A stretch of 64,000 bases of DNA. It comes from Atopsyche davidsoni (taxonomy: Eukaryota; Arthropoda; Insecta; Trichoptera; Hydrobiosidae). Location of the stretch: positions 3,410,001-3,474,000 of the forward strand of contig JAILWY010000001.1 of NCBI GenBank assembly GCA_022113835.1. Reading direction: 5' to 3'. The position numbers and the translations under genes are program-made. Each line of letters starts with the position of its first letter. Within the stretch, counting starts at the first letter, position 1. Shown here one piece after another: positions 11,027-23,800 of the stretch. Below the pieces are notes generated by a model. That model saw only the letters and a program-made list of their open reading frames with translations. It was not told the origin of the DNA and ran no database searches.

Positions 11027-14000
11027 TATACATATTCAATGATATTATTTAATGTTTTTGAGAGAAAGTACTTGGTGGATTTCCATTATGATAGTTTTTT
11101 TAAGGCACATTAATCTTCGGAGGTTCTAACCACAAAACAAATATAGACATCTTTCTTAGTATCATTATTGTAACAGTTAAGTTATAGAAATGTTAAAACA
11201 GAAGCTTTATAATAATGGGAATGGTATTGACAAATATTTATGTTTATAGGTCAATGGATGTAAATGGAGTAATAGAGATACAAGAAGTGATGGAAAGTGT
11301 TGGTGGCTTGTTGGATGATATTTGGAGACACTCTACACACATTTATCCTCAGAAACGCATGACTCATCTTATGGATATTATAGGTATATATGTTATTTCA
11401 AAAAAATAATCTGAATATTTTACTTATGGTAGGTAAAGGAGTTGACGGAAGATTATATTTTTTTAAGGAAATGCTTGTGTGGCGAAATTACAAGATATAT
11501 TGACACCTCTGGACCCTTGGAGCATAATCTCAAATGTTCTGACAACCTTGAACGAATGCTCTGGAGCAGCCACGACTTGGCTGTCGGCTTGCCACTCTCT
11601 GACCAAAAAGTACTGGCCTAATCACTCACTCCATGTCTGGGATGGGCCTCCACATACGCCGCAGTATGTTAAGCTATTCCAGCAGCGACTAAAAGAGGTT
11701 TGTTACATATAACATTTAAATTAGGTATAATAATAGATAGCTTTGTTGGTTTCCGGCAGAAATACATTGAAAAATTGTCCATAAAGTACTTTAAACTGCT
11801 AATAGCATAAAACTACCTCTTTCGCTGGAATAGTTAGGTTTAATAAAAATAATAGTACTATTTATTGTATACACTTCTCTTCACATGTCCCAAAGAAAGA
11901 AAGCATGAAATATGTCTAAAGTATAAACAATATCATTATCAGAAAAGATACGATTAATTTAAAAATCCAAAAAATAATATCTGAGATAAGAAGCAATTTT
12001 TTAGTAGATACATAAATAGTTATATTTTTCTATTGCTATCAAAGATTATTAATGTTTATAGGTAATAGATGTACGAGCAATACATCTGCAGTTAACAAAA
12101 TTATTGTCTGCTGCAGAACAAGAGGATTTGAAAACATCAAAAATGTTTAGTCCTTTTGTTGGTAAGTCCGATGCTGTTGGTGAAATAAATATGGCGGCTT
12201 AGATTTCTATATTAAATTGAAATATTGATTCATTATCTAGGTGTGAATATATGGCAGTGTACACCAAATAGTAATGCTGTTTGGATTAAATCAAAGTCCA
12301 ATTTTGAGAGACTTCTAAAGCCGGCAGAAGCTAAAATTGCTGAAAAATTAAGACCCAGGCTTATTCATTCATCTGCAAAACAGGTAGGATCAGAAGGGTT
12401 GCTAATCTCTGCTCGAGTTTGAAGTATATTCTTGCACAATTTTAATACTCACACTACTCCCACTAGTCTGCTCTACACAACCATTACCTATTATACCATC
12501 CATTATCATTTTAAAAAAAATTATACCCTAATATCTGACCAATCAAATTAGAGCGATTTAAGATTATCTCTACTTTTCCAAGAATTTGAGTTTTGAAAGT
12601 TTACACTGATGATGTTTAATATTTTTCTAATTTCAGATGCTGTACGAGTTTTGTAGGTACATTTCTCTGATTGAGAGACCCACAGTGTTTGCAGCTCTAC
12701 GAAAAGAACGCGAGGTGCTCATTAACACACTAAGCGGGCTTCTCAAAGATATTCAGAATCAAATTACTGATGAAAAGTCACTAATTGACAATGATTTCAG
12801 AGCTCCTGAAATATCTCCATTAATTCAACACATTCAGTGGACCAAAACAATGGCGGGACGGGTAATGAAACTTTCAATTCAATTGTAGCAAAAAATTTAT
12901 TCAAAGTTAAGATAAATAATAAACTGATATGTTATTATTGCTCTATAATTTATTTAGGTCACAGAAATTCAAAAAGTAACAGATCATCTATTGAATGACT
13001 TGGATGGCAAAACAGAACTAAAACGTCTATCAGAATCTGTACAAAATGATTTGTCTAGCTTACAAATGCAGCTCTATGAAGACTGGACGCGTGATTTGCA
13101 GGTTAATTTTAAGAGTTTTTAGATTTGAACACCTATTTCTAGTATCCAAGCCAGTTTTATAGTTAACCTTAGTTTGTGAAAGATATTTGGTATACTGTGC
13201 TTAATTATTAAGTTCATTACTTTACAAGTTATGATTACAGACAGAATTAGGTAAAAAAACATTGATATTGTCTCCGGAATCACCTGTGGTGGAGTTTTCA
13301 TCTGAGAATAATCTAATGCGAGTGACATTCAACCCTCAACTTGTGTCCTTGGAGAGAAATGTTCGCCACATGGCGGCTCTCGGTTTTACGATTCCCTCAG
13401 CTGTAAAAGAAGCAGTCCAACATGCCGCTAAGTTCATGGAGCATGCCAGGGAACTGCAGCAGGTGAACAAACATGAATAAGCATTATGTGCCAATACTCA
13501 TATTGTAATGCAAAAATATTTATAAAGCATTTCTAAAAAAATATTCAAAAAACAAATGATACACATTTACTTACTGTTGGTATAACAGGGTCTGATCTAT
13601 TGGTTTATATTATTGCAGGTGGCATCCTTTCACAATACACAAGGAGACAGGATGATAATATCCCAGCGTCCCATGATGCTGCAAGCAGCAGTGCAGCTGG
13701 CCTCCCTCGTGAAGGAGCAGTCGGCAGTTCCATGGAAAAACATTGACGCCGTGTCTAAATATGTAGAAAAACTAAAGGCTGCTGTCGCAAACCTTGTAAC
13801 TCAGGTAAACTAATAACATTTGTCTATTTTGACTTCCAGACCTTTCACTTATTTTCTTTACTAATAACAATTTCGGACTTAAATTTGTCATGTTCTTAGT
13901 GACTTGGATATATAATTTTTATTATTCAATATCAAGAATTGTTAATTGCCTAATTAATTTAATTATTTTATAGAATTCATATCTGACGAGTCAGCATATA

Positions 14001-17000
14001 GCCTTAAGAAATATTGTTCTTTCTCTCATGGACACGGATCTACTCCAAAAGCAAGCCGAATGGAAGAAAAAATTGCGTGAAATGAGAGATATTGTAGACA
14101 AGGTAAAAGTTGAAAAAGTAGCCAAATTTATATTTACTTATTTTTTAAAAAATGTTTTTAAAAAAAAAAATTGTGCCGGTATTAAGGTGGAGTCTCGGGG
14201 ATTCACAAATAATCGCGTGTGGAAAACACATTGGGATATTCAACTGTATAAAGCATTGGAACATCAGTATCGTAGTACTCTCATCAATCCTCTCCTACAT
14301 TTACCTGTAATAAGAGTAGAACTCATTTTCAGGTAAATTTAACCAATACTTTTTATATAAGTTTTAAAAATGAATATTTCAACCCCATCTTATAAAGAAA
14401 ATAATAAACTGTGTAAATACTGTAGCAAGACTTTATTTAAGGTGTAATCTTGTGTAGACTTGGGTAATCGGTCTAGATTTAAGTATGTAGAAATTCAATC
14501 TATCAGATTAAAGAAAGTTGAGATTATCTCCTTATCATTATAACATTGTATTAGTGATTTGGATTTTTGTAGCTGTGACTTTTTTTATAAAAAGATGTTT
14601 ACTTTTTAGGCAGCAAGGAGTCCACTTACAGCCACCATTGGAAGAGCTACGAGCAACGTGTCATGCACAACTGCGCAAGTTGATCGCCCTGCCTCTACAC
14701 TTTGTCGGAATTCAATCTATCTCAAATGCAGCAGAATCTGTGTTCACACCTATTGTTTATCGGTAACTCGATCATTTTCTCTGGTTTTCTAGTTTGATGA
14801 TTGGTAAATTGCTGACTTTAAAAGTTTTATGAATGTAACACAATTTTAAACCTTTAAAATTATTATTATATATTTTTTCTTACTCGCAGAAATATCTGGT
14901 TGGTGGGTGGAGCGTTCCAAGAAATAGAAGTGACTCTAGAAAAAGTAGTCAACTCGGTCGATCGCTGGATGAAGTGGGGCGCTCTCGGAGCAGTTGACCT
15001 GGACAGTCTATGCAATCTTCACCTCTCGCACTCCTCTGACTGGGAGCGCAATTTCAAGGAATGCAAGGCTCTTGGACAAGCTATTGCTAAATTACCAATG
15101 TGAGTTTAGTTGTCAACCAGTAGTGTGATGTAACTTCATTGGAATTTATAAACATGAAAAGGTAGCTTTGATGTGGGAAAGGTATAATTCACACATCTTA
15201 TGCTTTGGACAATTTTTTATATGGTAGATTAATAGAGTTTTCTAGAAGACAGTTTACAATTTGTATGGGCATTGCATGTGTATTAAATTGATGAATTAAA
15301 TTCCTGGTGCTATTGTTTATAACTGTTCAAACATAAATATTCAGGGAAGATGAAAAAATAGACTGGATATGGATCAGCAGTGCTTCACTGAGAAGTGACT
15401 TGGAAGCCCACAACCGCAGGTACTGGGTGGCTCTCACCACCTCTCTCCAGGGAAGCCTGCAGAGGGACACAGCCTCGCTGGAAGCTTACATATTCTCCGC
15501 CCAGGCTGCTCTTGGACAGCCTGTCCCCAAAAATGCTAAAGAATTGGCCAACGCTCATGAAGAGTTTCATGCATTCAAGGAGAAAGAATCTCAGGTACAA
15601 ATACTTATCCAATGTTAGATTTAAAAATGCAGTTAATCAAATTACTGCATAATTGATATGGTATACCATATTACTAATACTCATTGCCCAAGAGAGCAAG
15701 CTATTCAAAACTACAGTCTATTTTACAGTAGTTTATTTTAATAACAAAGCATATCATTCATTTAAGACTCAAGTAATTCTGAATAGGTTGTGCTTTTTAA
15801 TTTGATTAAATTGTGAGAAGAATCATATTGTTATTGATGAATATATTCGTGGTGCATATGTCTATTTGATAGATGGCTGAGATATTGGAAGGACTGCGTC
15901 GGAAGCAGAGTATGGTCCGTGCCTGGGGAGGAGAGAGGGCCCGCCCCCTGGACCACCTCATCAAGCAGTGGGAAAATCTGGTGGCTTCCATGCAGAATCA
16001 CGAGCAACTTATCATACACCAGGTATGACATTATAATTGTATTATATATTATCTTTTGACAATTGACTAAGGCATTTTTAGTAAAAATTTTATAAAAATA
16101 AATTATTATCAATTTGTTTCAGGGAGAGTCTGTGAAAACGGGTCTTAAGGGTGAATGGTCTAACCTTAATACGTCTCTGGAAGTCTGGCACTCTCGGTGG
16201 ACCCAAAATAAACCCAAAGCTGACCAATTTGTGGACGTTTCACTTGTGGGGTTGAAAACTAAACATCAGCTCGTAGTTGATGCTTTTGAAAGTTGGAATC
16301 GGTTTAAAGAGGACAAAGAAAACATGATGTAAATATTAACATAATTACTTCATCATTAATTTTTACAACTAGATATTTTTTTTGTTAAGGATTCATTATT
16401 TTGCTAATGCAATATCTCATTATGATCTTTAAAATATGTGTTACTCAGTGTTTATTTTAAAAAGTTGCTTTTTTAGTGGACAGTAAATAAATATACTTTA
16501 CCACAACCCCAATAGTGTAAATAAAATTTTAAAAGGCTGTGCTGCAATTTCAATATCATTTAATTTAAATGTTTTAAATACTCCATTTTAAAAAAATTAT
16601 ATTGATTTAAAATGTATTTTAGAAAAGAATGTCAAAAATTTAGCTTTGAGCTTGAAGAAAATTCCCTTTGGAATGAAACTGAGAAAAAAATGGCCGAGGA
16701 TGCGGCATTTTGGGAACCATTTAATGCATTTGAAGAAGGTATTTTTTTTTAAGTTAATTTATTTTGTTAAAGTGATATTTGGACATTTAATTTTTATTTT
16801 TGTATTATAGAACTGAGCTCGCTTAGCTCTCAAGAATGGATTGTTTTCCAAAAAAAATTACATACTTTGGAGGAGTTTACTTCAGAGTGGAGTAAAAAGC
16901 TGGAACCTTTCACTGCAGTTACATTATTCATACAAAGAGAAATTAACCAATATAAAGCAAGTAACATGAAATATTTTAAATATATATTTATTATTTGCTG

Positions 17001-17863
17001 TTTTTTTTTTAATCTCCAAAGCTATCATCTTTTACAATATATATTCATTGTCTTTTAGGAAATTGTCCCATCTTTGAAACATCTTCGAGGATCAGATTTC
17101 ACTGAGAGACACTGGTGTGAAATATACTCTCTTTTGGATATACCTAATAAGCCTGCGGACACACTTGTTCTTGCAGACCTTCTGAATGTTTCTATGAACA
17201 TTAAAAATAATTCAAAAGCATTGCAAGTATGTATTATTTTTAACAAAAATATTTTAAAAGATTGTTGTAAGCATCCAATGGCTATTTCTCCTAGAATGTT
17301 TTTTTTTTTTTTAGAAAATGTGGGCATCTGCATCCCACGAAGCTGTTGTGCGAGGTGCAGTGGCGGAACTAGAGCTTTGGTTGGCCGGAGCACGTCTGGT
17401 CATCGTTCAGCACAAGGACACCAAAGGACAAGAGGTTCCCATCATCAAAGACTACAAGGATATCCTAACAAAAGTTAGTGTTCTATCCCCATATTCTACT
17501 AAATGATTATCAATTAAATACTTTCTCAAGTCAGTCTAGATTTCATTACTTAATCTAGTATTTTGCTTAAGCATATACGATTTGACAGATAATTTTTATA
17601 TGTAGGGGATTCTTACCATGTTAAATTATTGATTTAAATAAGCACGGATATTCAAGACTACTGACTATTGCTAATTGGACTCATTAAGGTATTTATCATC
17701 AGGTAGAAGAGTACCAGAGCCTGGCAGTGTCAGCAAGAGCTGCCAGCGGTGAGGGGGGAGAGGGAAACACGACTGGAGGAAGTTCGGACCAGCTGGGTCT
17801 ATGGGAAGCCCGCTTGGCTCACCTTAAGACCTGCCTCAGCTCCCTAGCACACATCCAACGCAA
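9165..17863 (+). CDS. DYNC2H1: DYNC2H1 exons 1-25: tail and start of linker
   Basis: Exons: 9165-9201, 9772-9908, 9999-10163, 10463-10568, 10817-10943, 11250-11383, 11468-11697, 12062-12161, 12241-12383, 12637-12861, 12958-13101, 13241-13462, 13619-13804, 13974-14102, 14187-14332, 14610-14762, 14890-15099, 15345-15594, 15873-16022, 16123-16328, 16623-16738, 16811-16956, 17059-17226, 17315-17473, 17703-17863. This is the DHC N1 tail that dimerises and binds intermediate and light intermediate chains. Recognisable family blocks are [10 protein letters not shown] in exon 13, LYKALEHQY in exon 15 and [12 protein letters not shown] in exon 23. Exon 1 ends at a weak donor (A|GTCAGT), chosen because it alone keeps frame and the FILSTS-IKYF match; reading straight through 9225 is less likely. 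Intron 22 uses a GC donor. Exon 25 ends in phase 2 and resumes at 42662. Confidence 0.9.
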
Positions 17864-20800
17864 GTTAGTCTATCCAGTTTTAGTAACCAATACAGTTTCA
17901 AAACATTTGTACTATTCTCGCATAAATCCCTGAGGAATGTTCCTTACGAGGTAACTATAAAATCTTGACAGCATAATATATTACAGACACTACTTTTTTT
18001 AGCAAGTCATAAAATTTTTGAATAGATTGAATAAATCTAAACATTGATCCCTTAAAATTAAATATCGATGATCTCAGAATTAAATTTCAATAATTTTAAA
18101 TTTTTTTTTATTATTTACTCGTACCCAACCAATTTTTATTTGATGTTTTTACCAGTGTATTTTTTGTGTCGTGCTTTTTACTATTTATAAGTTATCCCCT
18201 GACCTAAAACAGATTTTTTATCAGGAGTCGCTGCGATAGCCCGACATTTATCTTGGTTTTGCTCTAGTAAAAATGAGCCACTGACAAATCTTAAATGAAA
18301 TAGAATAATAACAAAATTTTACTATCTTATATAATTAGCCCAGTGCTTTAAATACTATTTCAAATGGAAAAAATACAATATGTTTTTCATGTGTCGTAGC
18401 CGGTGAATTTGTCACAATGATTACTTTTATAGTATAGGGATTCGCATTCATTTTGAATTCAGTTAACCATAGCACGGCATCATGAATATCCGTGTGCATG
18501 TTTAAAATTGAAAGAATTCTTTTCGATTCTGACTTTCGGCTGTTACATATTACGAGGAGTTGTCAAACACAATCTTATCATAAACAACTAAGCCCTACCT
18601 ATTTTATTTAGTAATGGTATCTGCTCTTTTACCCGAGAGCCTCAAACCGGCTGACTTCATAGCAGAACCTCCCCATCCTGTATTTCTGAAATACTTGGCT
18701 CTTTACGGACAATATTTTTTTATCACGTTATTGCTTTTACTCATCTGTGTAGTTGGATTTTCTGGTGTAAGTGAACCGAACGAATGACCCACCGGTCAGG
18801 TCACCATCGTCTTGCTCCACTTTTATAGTATTTCTGTTTATGACTATTTCTACTGTCATCTACAACAAATATTTGATTTGGTTTTAAATTATTTTGTGAT
18901 CTACTTAATATGAAAATAATAGTGTCATCGCATACAGCGTTACATCAGACTGTTTGCCCTGCATATATTTTGATTCTAACACATATTATAAATAGTATGC
19001 CAATTTTTGCAAATAACATTTTTTTTACTTCTGAACCTTAAAAACAAAAAATTTAATAATTTTTATTTTATTCAGTTGAATATCGTTTTGTAGGTTCTTT
19101 AAAAAGTAAAATAAAATAAATATCCCATACTTCAAAGAAGTTTTTATTACTCTTACTTTAAGATTGTTTATTAGTGTATTTCAATAATATTTACTGTGGA
19201 ATGAAATTCTAGCTAGGCTTATTAGGGAGTGCCATCATATGATATTATATAAAATATGTTATTGGGTGTTATGCCGCGTCAAGACTTCGTTGGTCTTCCA
19301 TAGCTCAGCCCTCGTACTAGAACCATTTTCAAATTCATTTAATTTAATTTACATTCCTTGAAAATAAATCCAGTACGGGAGCAGACACGTCAGAAGACCA
19401 ACGAAACCTTGACGCGGCATAGCACCCAAGAATATAATTTTGAAAATATCGGCCGTCAAAATCTGCGAATACAATAAATTTACATATCGAGAGTGCATTA
19501 CTAAATCATCGTTGAATGCGTACAGCCCTAACTCCCCAAACAGTTTTTCAGACGTAAATTAACATTAGTGTACGATGTCATGCTTGAGTTTTTCTTTTTT
19601 GTTATGATAACACGATAAAAAAATAATGATGTAATCGCAATGAGATTTAGAAGCTTCTTAGCATTTTTTCATGCAGGGAATGAGAGAAGTCCTCTTTAAA
19701 ATGCTTTACAGATGTGTATTTTTTTAAAGTATAGATGAATGCACTAAAAGTTACCCATGAATGCTAACAAGGATTTTTTTTAAATAGTACCTATTTGTTT
19801 AAATATAATATCTAATCGTGTTCAATTAGAACATTTTATGTATACATTTAAGTAAAGTTTTATATAATAAATTTTGCACAGAAATTATCATTACATTATT
19901 ATTTTTGGACGCTACTAGCTTCGCCGACTCAGCATGCTGGCGAAACCTAGCATGTTGGCGAAAGTAGTAGCTTCAAAAAATAAAAAAGTTGGATTTATAC
20001 TAAAAACATTTTTTTTTAATATTGCATATACTTAGAATCGATCGCATCGAGGATTAGATATATTTGAGATTACAAATAAAAGCTTACCGATGGAAATATT
20101 CCGATCGGCAACGTTACATTTCATAGAAATTTTAGTATTGATGTAATTAAGTTATGCAAGCTCTAAATCGGCTTAGTATAATACAGAGTCATTTTCTAAA
20201 CAAGATCTACGTAAACTGTGGTATATTATTGTCATACTTTTTATGTTTTTAAATGGGGCTTAGGAGTAAAAATTGTATCATAATATTAAAACGAAACGTG
20301 GGTTTAACAACTGATTCTGCATTTTGAATAAATTCATATGGATTCTAAGCTATTCGAGACCCCATAGTACAGACGTACTAAAACAAATCATATCATGTGC
20401 TTTTTTATATACTGTTCAACTTTTCTGCAAATTTCTTACCATGAATCGCAACAAAGTTGAGTGGTAGTGCTACATACTGCACAATTTATCGGTACGGGCC
20501 TGCGATAGGGTTTCATACGACGAGAGCGACATGTTCTTCTGACGCGTACTGCACGCAGAGACTGCACATGTGGCGACCATACGCACACTCAGATCTCTCG
20601 AATGACCCCGACCGTGTTATTTTGTCTCGAGATGCTGCGTGGATGTTACAAAACCAACCCGGCAAAAAGAAAACCCTCCACGTTTTGAATATGTGGCTTT
20701 TACGTCATCATCCGCGTTATATTTGATGAAATGCGCTACCTTTGTGCTATTATTATTTTTGAGGTTAATTATGAACACTTCCTCGGGACGAAAGGGTCCT

Positions 20801-23800
20801 TAAATTATGCGTATTTATATGCCAGATAATGTGTGTTCTTGTTTGTGATTTATCTGCTTGTACAGTAGTTGGTCGTGGAAGACAGAATTAATTTGCACCA
20901 GCGACCAATTTCACGGGTCAGAGCTCATCGCCTCGAACCTTTGTGTTATTATTATTGTTGGGGTTAATTATGAACACTTCCTCGGGACGAAAGGGTACTT
21001 AAATTATGCGTATTTATATGGTAGATGAATTTGTGTTCTTGTTTATGATTTATCTGCTTGTATGGCAGTTGGTCGTGGAAGACAGGATTAATTTGCACCA
21101 GCGACCAATTTCACGGGTCAGAGCTCATCGCCTCGAACCTTTGTGTTATTATTATTGTTGGGGTTAATTATGAACACTTCCTCGGGACGAAAGGGTACTT
21201 AAATTATGCGTATTTATATGGTAGATGAATTTGTGTTCTTGTTTATGATTTATCTGCTTGTATGGCAGTTGGTCGTGGAAGACAGGATTAATTTGCACCA
21301 GCGACCAATTTCACGGGTCAGAGCTCATCGCCTCGACACAAGCCGTCTCCGCTGGATGTAACGCCTTCGGTTCACTGGGATCGTGCTCGTAGATTACTCA
21401 CGCATTGCAAGCAGGGCTGTGCCCAGTGTTTAAGTCTGCTTTTTATCTCATCACTAAGCCTGTAAGATCGTAAAATATATTGACGCCATTAAACCAAACA
21501 CAACTTATATCAAATGTGGCATCTCCTGCAGATGCCTCGCCTCAGAGGAGCTTGGCGACCGAAGCGATGAAACTAAAGTATAAATAAATGGCGAAGTCAT
21601 AACACACATATACGAATGATCAGAGATTGCGAACATTTGTGTTTATTTGCGCTTTCGCCTTTCAAGTGCACATCAAAACACCTGAAACGCGAAAGCGTTC
21701 GTAATCTCCTAGTAATTTGGCTATTCATATACGCTGTTTGAGTTTTGCATGCCGACTCCGCGGCCCTGCCCCCCTAATGATTGATGAGTGATATCAATAA
21801 AGACGTGCTAGACATGACGTAGGCGTAGTAGACGTTCATTGTCATTATTTCAATGCTTGAAGGGTTTTATATCGGAAGGCTTGGCATTAAAACAACCTAA
21901 CTTTTAAATGTCATCTCTCCGTTACGTTTTTTTAAAATAAATTTATTATTAAATTACCGAATCTATGGGGAAAAAAATAATCTACCGCCACGGCGCACTT
22001 GCAATCGAATTGATCGGTTATTAGTAATAATCGATTATGTCGAACAGATTTTCAGATCCATAACTGATACCCGATCTTTCCTTTTCGGATATGCCACGGC
22101 TTTTGAAACATATTATGCAGTGGCGTGCGATAACACAATTATGTTCATTGAAATAAAAATAAGCCTCATAAATAGCGAAGATAATTATGATTTAAAAAAC
22201 ATTTGAAGTATTATTAAGTCATTATTATATATTTATGAATATATTTTACTCGGTTGTAAGTCAAATTCTTTCGGTGTAAAATTAAAGATATAATTGAAAA
22301 TGTAATTTTTACCATCAAAAACTAAAAAATGTATTTTTAAAATGGTTTTAAAAATATTTAAACACATGCAGTGTTAGGTTGCTTATGTGGACCACACGCC
22401 ACCGGTATTTATTTGGGCACGCCGATTTTTTTCCATGCTTGCCCTTCGTCCTATTTCTTGGAACTCCTTTCTTTGCGTCTTTTGTCTGCCGCCCGAGAGC
22501 TTGTGGAGCCTGTCGGGAGGGGAAAAATAACTCTCAATGGTCAGATCGTATTGTGTTAATTCAGGGATTATTTTGATAAATGTATATAGGTACGCCAAAA
22601 TCCAACTTGCTCCGACCTGATAGGTCAAATTTTCGCACGCAGGAATATTTTCCTTATTGGAGTGATTCAGTGTTCATGTGTTGTTTTGTAGACTGTGATT
22701 AAATAAAATTTCATATTTGTAAAAAAAAAAATATTTAGATGTGATGGAATGTACACTACCATATACAACATTTTATGTAAATGATGAGATTTTCGCAGAA
22801 GATTTAAGTTGGTTATGGTGTGATGGATGTAGATCAAAAGGCTGGCGAAATATTTGCGTATTCGTTATTTATATTTGACAAGACAAAATTACGCGTGGTT
22901 ACTGGTTGAGTGTCGGAGTCTCTCTGCGGCGCGTGATGCGCTGGGGGTTGTATGGGTTGTAAATTAGAAAGTTTACCCGCTCGGCCAAGTCCGACCTTAT
23001 GGTCGGGGCAAGTCCGAACTTGTCGAAGTTTTGTAGCTCGGTGCGTATGCAGCGAGGATCAAAACAAATCCGGCGAAAAGCGAGGCAATACTCTTCCAGA
23101 TACCCGCCACACCAACACACCCCGACAACATCACCCTAGACGGAATCAACATACCATGGAGAAAAACGGTCAAGTACCTCGACCTCACACTTGACCGGAA
23201 ACTCACCTGGATCACTGCCAGCAAAGCCAGAGCAGCAACCGCAACCCTCTCCCCACTTCTCTGTAAAAGAGCAAACTCTCTCCCTCCAACAAAATCCTAC
23301 TCCTAAAAGTAATGATCCGTCCCATCCTCACCTACGCCTGCCCCATCTGGGGTTACATCACACCTGAGAGACTTAAATCCCTTTAAGCCGTTCAGAACAA
23401 AATCCTCCGATGGGCAATGAACGCCCCGTGGTTCGTCCAAAATGCCCAACTCCACAGGGATACAAACACCAAGACGATCCACGAGGTAATCATCGACCTC
23501 GCCCACTCCTTCCAAACATCGACATCCCTTTTCCCAAACCCCTCGATCCGCCACCTTCTAGAGTACAACCTAGAAGATTTCCTATATCAGAAAAGGCCAA
23601 AAGCCATCCCCCCCCCCCACCAACCCCTCCAAATCCCCCCACCCACCTCCCACCCACACACCACACCACATAACAACTACATGGTGACACGCCACCTAGC
23701 CAGTTTCGCCGTTGATGTTATGTTGCTTGTTGATTATGGGTGTAGATCAAAAGGCTGGCGAAATGTTTGCGTATTCGTTTATTAAGATGATGGACATGAC

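Noticed and set aside
10753..11052. 99-aa frame spanning dynein exon 5 and the TA repeat
   Set aside because: Only 10817-10943 is exon; the rest is intron and microsatellite.
20737..21336. CRISPR-like array
   Set aside because: Only three contiguous 200-bp units without spacers in a eukaryotic intron.
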